A DNA stretch of 64,000 bases, taken from contig CAWBOT010000002.1 of NCBI GenBank assembly GCA_963790505.1, positions 434,001 to 498,000 on the forward strand, read 5' to 3'. The translations under genes were made by a program, and so were the position numbers. Origin of the DNA: Acidisarcina sp963790505 (lineage in GTDB: Bacteria; Acidobacteriota; Terriglobia; Terriglobales; Acidobacteriaceae). Below are positions 18,735-28,359 of the stretch, in pieces (within the stretch, counting starts at the first letter, position 1; each line of letters starts with the position of its first letter). The notes under the pieces are model-generated. The model was given only the letters and a program-made list of their open reading frames with translations. It was not told the DNA's origin and did no database searches.

Positions 18735-19277
18735 TTGATGATTATCCGGAATGTTGCCGTGATCGGTGCCGGGCCCATGGGCCGCAGGCTCGCCGAACTT
18801 TTTGCCGGAGCCGGGTTTCAGACGGTTCTCGAAGATGTATTGCCGGCAAACCTCAGAAAGGCCGCGGAGCAACTCGATGGTTTGGGGCGCATCAATCTCC
18901 GATTTGCTTCAAGTGTCGAAGATGCAGTGCGTACCGCTGACCTGATTGTGGACTGTGTTCCGGATGAGCTCGAGTCGAAGCTTGAGATTTTCAGCCTGCT
19001 GGATCGGATGGCGCCGCCCCACGCCGTCTTGATTACGCCTACCCGCAACTTGAGCATTGCCGATCTTGCTTCATGTACCTACCGCGCAGACCGCTGCATT
19101 GCGGTCGAGTTCGACTCTCCGAATTTGGCGGATGGTTCGCTCAGACTTGTTTCGACTACCTTGACTTCAGCCGAGATACTGGGTGCGGTGTCGAGGTTTT
19201 GGGAGAGTTGTGGCTTTCCAGTCGAGTCGAGGACCGATCCGGAGGAAGCGAGCGTCATCAGCGGGACTTTCTTCTGA
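18735..19277 (+). CDS. 3-hydroxyacyl-CoA dehydrogenase-like NAD-binding protein
   Basis: This 180-residue protein consists only of the Rossmann domain of the 3-hydroxyacyl-CoA dehydrogenase family. VAVIGAGPMGRRLAELFAGAG is the dinucleotide motif, ADLIVDCVPDELESKLEIF is the usual follow-on, and ILITPTRNLSI takes the place of the active-site region. The C-terminal dimerisation domain of a full enzyme is absent, so it may be a truncated relative or a stand-alone NAD-binding protein. The role is unknown. Confidence 0.65.
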   Translation: MMIIRNVAVIGAGPMGRRLAELFAGAGFQTVLEDVLPANLRKAAEQLDGLGRINLRFASSVEDAVRTADLIVDCVPDELESKLEIFSLLDRMAPPHAVLITPTRNLSIADLASCTYRADRCIAVEFDSPNLADGSLRLVSTTLTSAEILGAVSRFWESCGFPVESRTDPEEASVISGTFF

Positions 19278-19347
19278 TGCTTCGCAGTCCCGGCCTCGGT
19301 TGCTCGGAACAACGGCACATCTCCGCTCGTAAGTAGTGATTGGCGCA

Positions 19348-20604
19348 ATGCAAAACTTCGGCGACACATTCGGGCAGGTCTTCCGGGCTATCTGGGCCGC
19401 AAAGCTGCGGTCGTTTCTGACCATGTTTGGCATCGCGTGGGGGGTCGGCTCGATGCTGCTGCTGATTAGCGTCGGAGAAGGATTCCGCTCCGGGCAGCAC
19501 CGCGAATTGGCCAGCGTTGGCAATGACGTGATCATGATGTGGGGCGGCACGATCCCGGCCGTTCCCAGCCAACACATCGGCATGCGTCCCTACAAACTGA
19601 CGGTGGGCGATGAAAACGCCATGCGCGCTTCGGGTAGCTTTCGCGAGGTCATGGGAATGGTCCGGCGCGATGACGTCAAACAGCAGAGCCGCTACGAGAC
19701 GAGTAGTGGAACGGTCGTCGGCGCGGAGCCCAACTTCACGACGGTCCGTTTTCTGCCGATGATGACCGGGCGCTTTCTGGACGACGGCGATCTGCGCGAC
19801 CGCCGAAGAGTTGCGGTGCTTGGACCTAAGAGCGCAACGCTGTTGTTTCCGGGCCGGCCTGCTCTGGGAGAAACTGTGCTCTTAAACGGGGCCAGCTTCG
19901 AGGTCGTCGGCGTGGCGGATAAGAATGGGCACGGCAACGACGATGGCCAGAACCAACAGGTTTACGTCCCGCTAACAACCATGCTCGAGATGTTCCCCAT
20001 GAAGGGTGACAACATTCCGCAGGACGCTCTGAGCTCGATCCAGTACCAGCCGCGCACTCATGGCGACAATGAGGTGGCTAAAGCGGCTGCGCATGCCATT
20101 GTGGCAGAACGACATGGATTCGCCGCCGACAATCCCGATGCCTTTGAGGAGTGGGACACGATCAAGAGCGGGCGAATGGTCGGCAAGATATTCGACGCCA
20201 TGGACGTGTTCTTGGGTGGCGTTGGCATCGTCACCCTGGCCCTTGGTGCGGTGGGGATTGTAAACATCATGTTGGTCTCCGTCTCGGAGCGCACCCGCGA
20301 AATTGGGTTGCGCAAAGCTATCGGCGCGACCAATCGAAGCATTCTCATGCAGTTTTTTCTTGAAGGGCTGTTACTCACCGGCGTAAGCGGCCTGATCGGC
20401 ATCGGCGGTTCGGCGCTATTGATGTATGTGATTCAGGCTGCCACCGGGGGTCATCTGGTACAAGGCTTCGATCCCCCGAAGCTGGTTCCGTGGTCGGCTG
20501 CCCTGGCTCTGGTGTCGTTGAGCTTGAGTGGAATCTTTGCCGGACTTTATCCGGCGAGCAAGGCGGCGGCTCTCGAGCCCGTCGAGGCTCTGCGCAGGGA
20601 GTAG
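19348..20604 (+). CDS. MacB/FtsX-type ABC transporter permease (first of pair)
   Basis: This permease of about 418 residues has the MacB layout: an N-terminal membrane helix after a short amphipathic stretch (LRSFLTMFGIAWGVGSMLLLIS), a periplasmic MacB_PCD domain of about 220 residues, and three C-terminal helices with GIVNIMLVSVSERTREIGLRKAIGA, the FtsX coupling region. No ATPase gene is adjacent. The start could also be a GTG at 19336; the ATG at 19348 fits the family. It is followed after 24 bases by a second permease of the same kind, so the two may pair as a heterodimer. Confidence 0.8.
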   Translation: MQNFGDTFGQVFRAIWAAKLRSFLTMFGIAWGVGSMLLLISVGEGFRSGQHRELASVGNDVIMMWGGTIPAVPSQHIGMRPYKLTVGDENAMRASGSFREVMGMVRRDDVKQQSRYETSSGTVVGAEPNFTTVRFLPMMTGRFLDDGDLRDRRRVAVLGPKSATLLFPGRPALGETVLLNGASFEVVGVADKNGHGNDDGQNQQVYVPLTTMLEMFPMKGDNIPQDALSSIQYQPRTHGDNEVAKAAAHAIVAERHGFAADNPDAFEEWDTIKSGRMVGKIFDAMDVFLGGVGIVTLALGAVGIVNIMLVSVSERTREIGLRKAIGATNRSILMQFFLEGLLLTGVSGLIGIGGSALLMYVIQAATGGHLVQGFDPPKLVPWSAALALVSLSLSGIFAGLYPASKAAALEPVEALRRE

Positions 20605-20628
20605 TCAGGGACTTGGAGAGGGTCGTCA

Positions 20629-21867
20629 ATGTTACGCGAGTTGTTGTTGCAGGCATACGAAGCAATGATCTACAACCGCCGGCGCACCATGATCACCATG
20701 GTGGGCATGGCGTGGGGCATCGCGACAGTGGTGCTGCTGCTGGCCTACGGCGCCGGCTTTGGGCGAGCCATCGAGAACATTTTCGCGCAATGGGGTACGC
20801 GGCTCATCGGCGCAATTCCCGGCAGAACCAGCGAGCAGGTGGGCGGGTCGAAGGCCGGAGTGCAGGTAAGACTTACCTTGGACGACGTGGAGCGCCTCTC
20901 CAATTCCGTCCCGGGACTTGTGCGCATTACCCCAGAATTGTCGAAAGATGTCCCGGTACAGAACGAACTTCATTCTTTTACATGGACGGTCAACGGCGAT
21001 CGCCCGGCTTCCAGCGAAATTCTGAAATTGGATGTTGACCAGGGGCGCTACTACTCCGCAGAGGACGATGAGGAGCGCGCACACGTCGCGGTGATTGGCT
21101 CCGAAGCAAAGACAAAGTTATTTGGTGGCGACTATGCGATCGGAAAGCGCATCCGACTCAACGGCATCAGCTTCACAGTAATCGGTGTGCTGCGGGCAAA
21201 GATGCAGGAGGGCGATAACGATGTCAATCGCCAGGTGAGGATACCGTTCAACACGATGGGAGACATCAAGGATCCCAAATATCTCGATTCCATCTGGATG
21301 AATTACACCGGCGATCACATGGCAGTGGAGCGTGCCGTCCGCATGAATCTGGCGCAGGCGCACAACTTTCAGGTGGCCGACCACAATGCGATTTTTGTCG
21401 TGAACCTGGAAGAGCAGCTGAGCCAGTTCAAGATTGTGACCGTTGCGTTGCAAGGCTTGTTGCTGTTTATTGGCGCCTTGACTCTGGGCATCGCAGGCAT
21501 TGGGCTGATGAATATCATGCTGGTCGCGGTGCAGCAACGCACGAAAGAGATTGGCATCGAAAAGGCGCTCGGCGCACAAAAGCGACATATTCTGTTTCAA
21601 TTTCTGGCCGAATCGCTGGTGATTACCGGCATCGGCGGAGCAGCGGGGATCGCGCTGGCGTATGCTGTTTCCCTCGCTGTCGGCAAAATCGTCCTTTACA
21701 GTGCGATGGCGAGCAATGCGAGCGACGCCGATATTCAACTGCTGATATCGCCGACCATTGTGGTCGTCGCGACGGGGATACTGGTCGTCGTGGGCGTGGT
21801 GAGCGGCATGGTTCCGGCGCTCAAGGCGGCGAATCTGAATCCGATCGAGGCGCTGCGCTATGAGTAG
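20629..21867 (+). CDS. MacB/FtsX-type ABC transporter permease (second of pair)
   Basis: This 412-residue permease has the same architecture as its neighbour: a first helix with TMITMVGMAWGIATVVLLLAYGAGFG, a soluble MacB_PCD domain, and C-terminal helices around MNIMLVAVQQRTKEIGIEKALGAQKRHIL. It keeps the conserved ending PALKAANLNPIEALRYE. The pair probably forms a mechanotransmission-type complex in the inner membrane, but the ATPase subunit must be encoded elsewhere. Export of a peptide, macrolide or lipoprotein are all possible. Confidence 0.8.
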   Translation: MLRELLLQAYEAMIYNRRRTMITMVGMAWGIATVVLLLAYGAGFGRAIENIFAQWGTRLIGAIPGRTSEQVGGSKAGVQVRLTLDDVERLSNSVPGLVRITPELSKDVPVQNELHSFTWTVNGDRPASSEILKLDVDQGRYYSAEDDEERAHVAVIGSEAKTKLFGGDYAIGKRIRLNGISFTVIGVLRAKMQEGDNDVNRQVRIPFNTMGDIKDPKYLDSIWMNYTGDHMAVERAVRMNLAQAHNFQVADHNAIFVVNLEEQLSQFKIVTVALQGLLLFIGALTLGIAGIGLMNIMLVAVQQRTKEIGIEKALGAQKRHILFQFLAESLVITGIGGAAGIALAYAVSLAVGKIVLYSAMASNASDADIQLLISPTIVVVATGILVVVGVVSGMVPALKAANLNPIEALRYE

Positions 21868-23863
21868 CTAGTCGTTCGATTCCTGTCGCTTATAAGGAGC
21901 CTGCAGATACTGCCGGGCTTCGTTGAGTGCGCCCTGGGTGTTGTCGTTCGTCTGCACCGCTTCGCGATACTCGTTGACGGCGCGGTCGCGCTGGCCGGTC
22001 ACGTCGAATATCTTGCCTAGCTGGATGTGGCTCCAGACCTCGGTCCACTTTGGCTCGTCATCGCCTCGCAGCGCATCGCGATAGGCGTTGGCCGAGGCCT
22101 GGTAGTTTCGCTGGCCAAAAAGCGCTTCGCCGATGCGGTAGCTGGCGAGAGAGCTATTCGGGTTAGCGGCGAGGGCCTTCTGATATTCGGCGAGAGCGCC
22201 CATGGTATCCCCTTGGGCGATCAGTTGCTGGCCGCGGAGAATCGAGACGCGGACCTGCATGTCGGGGGAGTTCTTGAGCAGCCAGTTATTCGGGTCGAGG
22301 GTAATGTGGCGCGGCCGTCCGAAGGTGTCGACCACATACTGAGAGTCAGTCCCGACCACGTCGATGCGCTTGATCTCCGTCTTACCGTCGGTCTCGACGC
22401 GGAGTTCGACGGGCATGCTAAAGAGGTCCAGGTCCTGGCCAATCTCTCCAATCGTCCGAAAGCCTTTGTTATTGCCGAGCCGGTAGACGGTGTACTTATT
22501 GTTGAACTCGGGCGCGCCAGTGCCGTCGATCCACTGCGCGAAGAAGGCGGTGAGTTGCTGTTGCGATTGTGACTCAGCCAGCTTGGTGAAATCAGCGGTG
22601 CGGATCGACTTGTCCGTAAACTGCGTCAGGGTCGCCTTGAGAATGTTGTGGAAGCTGTCGTCGCCGACCTCCCAGCGCAGCATGTGGAAGACCATCGCGC
22701 CCTTTTCAAGGGTCAGGGATTGAAACTCCGGGCTGAAGGGATCATCGCGCCCGATGCCGGAAAGCGGGATGGTATCGTAGGCGAGCGCTCCGGCAGAGAT
22801 ATCAAGGACAGCGCGCTGCAGGGCAGTCTGGCCGGCGTCGTCCTCAAGGTACAAAAGCTCGGCGTAACGCGACATGCCGTTGGTGATCCAGGCGTCGTTG
22901 AGCGTGGCAGGCGAAACCTGGCTGCCCCACCACTGCCTGGCGACGGTATTGGCGAGCAGTCGAGAGTTGGCCTTGGAGTTGATGCGCAGGCCGGGGATTG
23001 CCACGATCTCCGGCGCCCAATAAGCAGGCAGGGTATCGTCAGGAATCTCTACGATGTTGAGGTGTACCGACTCTGCCGGCCCGAAGATGCCAGTAAAGAA
23101 ATTGAACTCCTTGGCTGCGGTATCGGCGAAGTCCGGGGCCTGTGCTTTGCGGGCATCGGTCGTCCAGATGTGGATATACGACGCGCTGGGCGCCGGGAAG
23201 GGGCGGGTTGAATTTGCCTGCGATGATGGTGCCGGGGAAGCCGGGCTTATCCCAGCGGAATTCGAAGGTCCCGCCTGATTGAGTTAAGGGGTTAACAGCT
23301 CCGCTGCCGATCACGCGATACCCCAGCGGTACGGTCATGTGTATATCGGCAGTGAACCTATCCGTGAGGTAGCCGGTCATCGGAAACCAACGGGCGGGAT
23401 AGAACAGGTAGCTGATGGGGGTACCGATCGAAGCAAGCTTCAGCCCCTCGACGGGGCTCTCTTCGCTGCCCGAGAGCACGCCTCCATATTCGAAGGTGAA
23501 GGTGGTTTTTTGGCCCTTGACCAGCGGCGCGGGCAGCGCCAGGCGGATGGTCGCATCGGTGCCGCGCTCGCCAGAGAGGACGTGGTTGGCGGCATCGGTG
23601 ACCTTATCGACCTTGAGCGCGCCATGAAGCTGGAAGACGACCGTGTCGACTGGCTCGAGCGCGGTGAAGGTCACCCGGGCGGTCGCCTTCAGCGTATGAG
23701 CATCGGGGTCGATCTCGGCGTCGATGTTGTAGGCGGTGATATTGATCGTGGGTTTTTCGGCGCCAAAGGCGAAGCCTGGCGCAAGCAGCCACGCAGCGAG
23801 CAGCGCGAAGAAGATGGCGGCAGTACAACGGAGTCTGCTGGTTGGAGTAAGAGAGGTGGTCAT
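21868..23863 (-). pseudogene. M1-peptidase-like secreted protein with TPR tail, one frameshift
   Basis: This is a protein of about 665 residues once one extra base near 23205 (a C-run) is removed. It has a signal peptide (CTAAIFFALLAAWLLAPGFAFGA), an M1-type N-terminal beta domain (AYNIDAEIDPDAHTLKATA), the M1 catalytic-like domain, and a C-terminal TPR region (GDTMGALAEYQKALAANPNS and following). Where M1 enzymes have HELAHQWWG, this protein has NTVARQWWG, and where they have NEGFATY it has TNGMSRY. All three zinc ligands and the catalytic Glu are thus replaced. It is probably a non-catalytic homologue acting by binding. Whether the frameshift is real or a sequencing error is open. Confidence 0.75.
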
Positions 23864-23874
23864 TAGGCCTTGCT

Positions 23875-25065
23875 CTAAAGCTTTGCGGGTGATTCGAGGT
23901 TTCGCTGACTCCTGAGGGCGATCAACTCCATGGTAATTTGCGCTACGCGATCAATCGTTGTCGTTCGGATATCGGACTCCGGCATCTGAAGCTGGGCCGC
24001 AACCTGACGCAGGCTTTCCTTCATCGTTTCCCGGTCGTTCTCATTGTGCATCAGCCGTCGCAAGTGTAAGACGACATTAGCACTAGTAAAGTCACCCTGG
24101 ATCAATTCCGGTACGACCTCCCGATTCGCAATCAGATTCACCATGGCCACAAAGGGCACCTTGACGACGAGCTTCGCCACGGCATAGCTAAGGTTTGAGA
24201 TGCGGTAGACGACCAGGAAGGGTTTGCCGATCAGTGCCGCTTCAACGGTCGCGGTCCCGCTGGCAACGACGCTGGCGCGTGCATGAAAAAGCGCTCCGCG
24301 GGCGTCGTCAACCAGGGTGACGGGCGCGGACGAGGCGATGACCATCTCAGCGAGCTTGGCGTGGTGCGCGCCCGTGAGAGTCGGAGCCAGCGGCAGCACG
24401 AACTCCACGTCTTCGCCAAGTTGCTCGGCTGCCCGGAGCATCGTTGGCAGGTTCAGGTTGATCTCTTTTCCCCGGCTGCCGGGAAGCAGAGCGATCCATT
24501 CCTTCGCTGGATCGAGGGCAAATTTTGCGGCGAATTCAGATCGAGAGGCGGACGGCTGCGGCAGATCGGCGAGCGGGTGACCGACGAAGGTCGCAGCAAC
24601 GCCGTGGTCCTCGTAAAACTTCTCTTCAAATGGAAAGATCACCAACATCCTGTCCACATAACGCTGTACCTGGCGGATCCGATGTTTCTTCCATGCCCAG
24701 AGTTGAGGGCTGACGAAGAAAATGACCGGAACGCCGAGACGATGGAGCTCCCGTGCCAGGCTCAGGTTTACGTCGGGGAAATCGATCAACACCGCGGCGT
24801 CGGGGCGGTTTTGCTGGATGCTGGCCTTGAGCTTGCGGTATTCGCCGTAGATGCGCGGCATATGGCGGATGACTTCAGTGATTCCCATGTGGGCCACGTC
24901 CTCGGCCCGGACGATGCGACGCAGGCCGGCAGTTTCCATACGCTGGCCGCCGAGTCCGAAGAACTTGGCATCGGGGGCCAGTGTGCGGATGGTGTGGATG
25001 AGCGATGTGCCGTAGTGCTCTCCACTGGCTTCCCCGGCAGAGAGAAAAATCTTCGGGCCGTCCAT
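23875..25065 (-). CDS. lpxB: lipid-A-disaccharide synthase
   Basis: This is a GT19 enzyme of 396 residues that joins UDP-2,3-diacylglucosamine and lipid X into the lipid A disaccharide at the inner membrane. The N-terminus is the family signature IFLSAGEASGEHYG, followed by GLGGQRMETAG, IDFPDVNL, FFVSPQLWAWKKHRI and FVGHPLADLPQ; ALLPGSRGKEI is the sugar-nucleotide region. The start codon directly abuts the stop of the ABC exporter gene on the same strand, so the two form a tight operon for making and flipping lipid A. Confidence 0.94.
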   Translation of the reverse strand: MDGPKIFLSAGEASGEHYGTSLIHTIRTLAPDAKFFGLGGQRMETAGLRRIVRAEDVAHMGITEVIRHMPRIYGEYRKLKASIQQNRPDAAVLIDFPDVNLSLARELHRLGVPVIFFVSPQLWAWKKHRIRQVQRYVDRMLVIFPFEEKFYEDHGVAATFVGHPLADLPQPSASRSEFAAKFALDPAKEWIALLPGSRGKEINLNLPTMLRAAEQLGEDVEFVLPLAPTLTGAHHAKLAEMVIASSAPVTLVDDARGALFHARASVVASGTATVEAALIGKPFLVVYRISNLSYAVAKLVVKVPFVAMVNLIANREVVPELIQGDFTSANVVLHLRRLMHNENDRETMKESLRQVAAQLQMPESDIRTTTIDRVAQITMELIALRSQRNLESPAKL

Positions 25066-26997
25066 CTAGTCGCTGCCCACGAGGGTGGATGCGGATTCGA
25101 CCCCGAATCGCGGCAGCTCCTGGTCTTTGTACTGCAGCTGGTAGAGCTTGTAATAGAGGCCGCGGCGCGTGAGTAGCTCCTGATGAGTGCCCATCTCTCT
25201 GAGCTGCCCTTTGTGCATCACCAGGATGACGTCGGCGCGCTGGACGGTGGAGAGCCGGTGCGCGATGACCACTGAGGTGCGCCCGTCGACCATACGCTCG
25301 AGCGCTGAGCGGACAAGCAACTCGGTGTCGGTGTCGACGCTCGAGGTGGCTTCATCGAGGATCAGAATCTTCGGGTCGTGCGCCAGGGCGCGGGCGAAGT
25401 TGATGAGCTGCTTGCGTCCCGTCGAGAGAGTAGCGCCGCGCTCGCGAACCGCCTCGCCGAAACCGTCGGGCAGAGCTTCGATGTAGTCGAGAAGGTTCAC
25501 ATCGTCGGCAGCCTGGCGCATGCGTTCATCGGTAATCCAATCGGAGCCGAGCCGGATATTATCGGCGATCGTGCCGGTGAAGAGGAACGGATCTTGTAGG
25601 ACAACTCCAAAGCGCTGGCGAAGCTGCTTCAGGTCGTGTAGGCGAACATCGACTCCGTCGACGAGGATGCTGCCGCTCTGAATGTCGTAGAAGCGCATCA
25701 TCAGACTGACTATCGTCGTCTTGCCGGCTCCGGTGTGTCCTACGATTGCGGCGGTTTGACCGTGATCGATGGTGAAGGAGACGTCGCGCAAGATCCACTC
25801 AATAGAGGAGCCCAACTCTGCCAGTTCCGTTGGGTCAGCGTTCGAGATGCGACGCTTCTGGTCGTCGTCGAGACGCTGATAGGTGAACCAGACGTTACGG
25901 AATTCAATCCTGCCGATCTGTTCAGCTACGTGGGCTTGATCGGGATTGAGCACCTCGGTCGGCGTATCGAGCAGATGGAAGATGCGTTCGCTAGCCGCCA
26001 TCGCTGCCTGCAGGATGTTGTACTTGTCGCTAAGGTCCTGGATCGGTCGGAAGAAGCGCATCGAGTACTGCATGAAGGCTACGAGAACGCCGACGGTCAC
26101 GGTACCGCGAAGAACTCCGTCGCCGCCGCGCCAAAGAACCAGTGCGATGGCGACTGTAGAGAGGATCTCAACCGCCGGATAGTAGAGCGCGTAGGCAAGG
26201 ATCGCATCCTTGAAGGCAACCATATGCTGCCGGTTGACGGCCTCGAAGTCGTCATAGGCCCGCTTCTCGCGGTTGAAGAGCTGAACCACGGTCATGCCGC
26301 TGATGTGTTCCTGGGTGAAGGCGTTGATGCGGGCGATGGCGGAGCGAATGCGGCGGTAAGAGCTGCGCACATGCTTGCGGAAGATCATGGTCACGCCGCC
26401 TATGAGAGGCAGAACCGCGAAGGCGAGCAGCGCGAGCCTCCAGTTCATCTGCAGCATGATGAAGACGATTCCGGCGAGGACGAAGATGTCGTCGAAGATG
26501 GCGAAGACGCCGGAGGTGAACATCTCGTTCAGCGCGTCGACGTCGCTGGTCAGGCGGGTGACGAGCCGTCCAACCGGGTTGCGGTCGAAGAAGGCGACGT
26601 GCATCCCCTGAATGTGGCGGAAAATCTGGCTGCGCAGGTCGAACATGACCTTTTGACCCATCCACTGGATCAGGTAGGTCTGGACGAACTCGAAGAGGTA
26701 AGTCAACAGCAGCGCGGCAACATAGAGTCCGCCGAGTTGAGTGATGCCGGCGACCGGGTTGGGGCTGAGGTGCCGGGCGAGCCAGCTCGGGTGCTCGGGG
26801 CGCCTGGAGGTCAGGTAGTTGTCGATGGCTACCTTGAAGAGGTAGGGACCGACGACGTCGGTGGCGGCTTTGAGCAGGATCGCCACGAACGAGACGCTTG
26901 CCTGCCACTTGTAGGGACGCAGGTAGTTGAGCAGTCTGCCCATGAGGCGGCTGTCGTAGACTTTGCCAATTACGTCGTCGTCGGGCGCGTTGCTCAA
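25066..26997 (-). CDS. ABC exporter, MsbA-like (lipid A flippase candidate)
   Basis: This is a half-transporter of 643 residues with six membrane helices in the first 330 residues and a C-terminal ATPase. Walker A is GHTGAGKTT, Walker B ILILDEATSSVD, the Q-loop is in VLQDPFLF, and the switch histidine lies in IAHRLSTV. The signature is LSTGRKQL rather than the canonical LSGGQ, a variant seen in several exporter subfamilies. An insertion of about 35 residues precedes the ATPase (DDDQKRRISNADPTELAELG). Its position directly before lpxB suggests lipid A or core transport. The specificity is inferred from context only. Confidence 0.85.
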   Translation of the reverse strand: MSNAPDDDVIGKVYDSRLMGRLLNYLRPYKWQASVSFVAILLKAATDVVGPYLFKVAIDNYLTSRRPEHPSWLARHLSPNPVAGITQLGGLYVAALLLTYLFEFVQTYLIQWMGQKVMFDLRSQIFRHIQGMHVAFFDRNPVGRLVTRLTSDVDALNEMFTSGVFAIFDDIFVLAGIVFIMLQMNWRLALLAFAVLPLIGGVTMIFRKHVRSSYRRIRSAIARINAFTQEHISGMTVVQLFNREKRAYDDFEAVNRQHMVAFKDAILAYALYYPAVEILSTVAIALVLWRGGDGVLRGTVTVGVLVAFMQYSMRFFRPIQDLSDKYNILQAAMAASERIFHLLDTPTEVLNPDQAHVAEQIGRIEFRNVWFTYQRLDDDQKRRISNADPTELAELGSSIEWILRDVSFTIDHGQTAAIVGHTGAGKTTIVSLMMRFYDIQSGSILVDGVDVRLHDLKQLRQRFGVVLQDPFLFTGTIADNIRLGSDWITDERMRQAADDVNLLDYIEALPDGFGEAVRERGATLSTGRKQLINFARALAHDPKILILDEATSSVDTDTELLVRSALERMVDGRTSVVIAHRLSTVQRADVILVMHKGQLREMGTHQELLTRRGLYYKLYQLQYKDQELPRFGVESASTLVGSD

Positions 26998-27043
26998 GGT
27001 TCTGTTCTGAGTATAGGACGTCCGTGGGAAGATATAGATTCCG

Positions 27044-28252
27044 ATGGATGCCCTGGGAATCTACATTTCGGTGCCGTTTTGCCGGTCGAAGTGCACATAC
27101 TGCAACTTCGCCTCAGGAGTCTTCCCGGAGGCATATCAGGAACGTTACGTTGAGCGGACTGTGGCTGATGTCGGAAAGTGGCGAGCGCTTGCCGGCGAGC
27201 TGGACGCGAGTCTTTCCAAGGCGATCGACAGTGTGTATCTCGGCGGTGGAACGCCGAGCATTCTGGCGCCGGAACTGCTTCGGCGGTTGTTTGGTGCGCT
27301 GCGGAGTGAATTCCAGTTTGTGCATGCGGCGGAGATAACGCTCGAGTGTGCTCCCGGGCAGATCGAGGATGACTTCCTTGGCGCGATGGTCGAGTGCGGA
27401 GTGAATCGGGTCAGCTTTGGTGTGCAGTCGTTCGTCGACAGGGAAGCAGCCGTGACGGGAAGACTGCATACTCGCGCTGAGGCGCTCGAGGACATTGAGC
27501 GCGTTCGTCGGGCAGGAATTCGGTCGGTGAACGTCGATCTGATCGCTGGATTGCCACATCAGACAGCGGCGTCGTGGCGGGAATCGCTGGACGTTCTGGT
27601 TGCGTCTGGAGTCGATCACGCTAGCATTTACATGCTCGAGGTGGATGAGGATTCGCGGCTGGGGCGCGAGATGCTGGGCGGCGGAGCGAAGTATCACGCG
27701 GGCGCAGTTCCGTCGGAAGATATGGTTGCCGATCTGTATCTTGAGGCGGTCGAAGTGCTTTCGCGGAGCGGTCTGGCGCAGTATGAGATCTCGAACTTCG
27801 CTCGGGCTGGAGCGGAGTCAGTTCACAACAAAAAGTACTGGCTGCGGCAACCCTATCTCGGGTTTGGGCTGGATGCTCATTCGATGCTACGAGGCAAGGA
27901 TGGCGGAGCGGTGCGGTTTCAAGTTGGAGAGGATTTGCAGGGTTATCTGGACGGAGCGGGGGTTGCGGATGTTCAGCGCGTCGGGCGCGAGCAGGCGCTG
28001 GAAGAAGCGTGGTTTCTCGGGTTGCGGCTGAATGAAGGGGTTTCGCGGGGTGAGTTGGAGCGGGAGTTTGGCTATTCCGACGCGCATCGATATGACGATT
28101 TGATCGAGGAGTTTCGCAGATTTGGATTCGTCGAGGTCGATGGGGCAAGAGTTCGGCTGACGGAGCGTGGACGGTTGATGTCGAATGAGGTTTTTGAGCG
28201 GTTTCTGGGCGAAAAGGCGGTCGAAGAGCAAGCATTGGTCGTAGTCGATTAG
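27044..28252 (+). CDS. hemW: HemW-like radical SAM protein
   Basis: This is a 402-residue radical-SAM protein of the coproporphyrinogen-III-oxidase-like family. The [4Fe-4S] ligands are C13, C17 and C20 in PFCRSKCTYCNF. YLGGGTPSIL and RVSFGVQSF bind SAM and substrate, and QYEISNFAR with the HNKKYW block follow the HemW pattern. HemW proteins are heme chaperones and generally not oxygen-independent HemN, which needs an extra cysteine in the CxxxCxxCxC motif that is missing here. The gene is divergent from the ABC exporter with 46 bases between them, which must hold both promoters. Confidence 0.88.
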   Translation: MDALGIYISVPFCRSKCTYCNFASGVFPEAYQERYVERTVADVGKWRALAGELDASLSKAIDSVYLGGGTPSILAPELLRRLFGALRSEFQFVHAAEITLECAPGQIEDDFLGAMVECGVNRVSFGVQSFVDREAAVTGRLHTRAEALEDIERVRRAGIRSVNVDLIAGLPHQTAASWRESLDVLVASGVDHASIYMLEVDEDSRLGREMLGGGAKYHAGAVPSEDMVADLYLEAVEVLSRSGLAQYEISNFARAGAESVHNKKYWLRQPYLGFGLDAHSMLRGKDGGAVRFQVGEDLQGYLDGAGVADVQRVGREQALEEAWFLGLRLNEGVSRGELEREFGYSDAHRYDDLIEEFRRFGFVEVDGARVRLTERGRLMSNEVFERFLGEKAVEEQALVVVD

Positions 28253-28359
28253 CTGTTTTGCCGCCACGGCAAAACATTGCCAAAGAGGGTGCAAAAGCGG
28301 TGAATCAGACTCCTGCGACCCCGAAGTGCACCTCAAAACGGGTCTATACTGGTAGAGCT

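Noticed and set aside
27113..28336. Long minus-strand frames opposite hemW
   Set aside because: Shadows of the hemW gene; they lack motifs and are Arg/Pro-rich.
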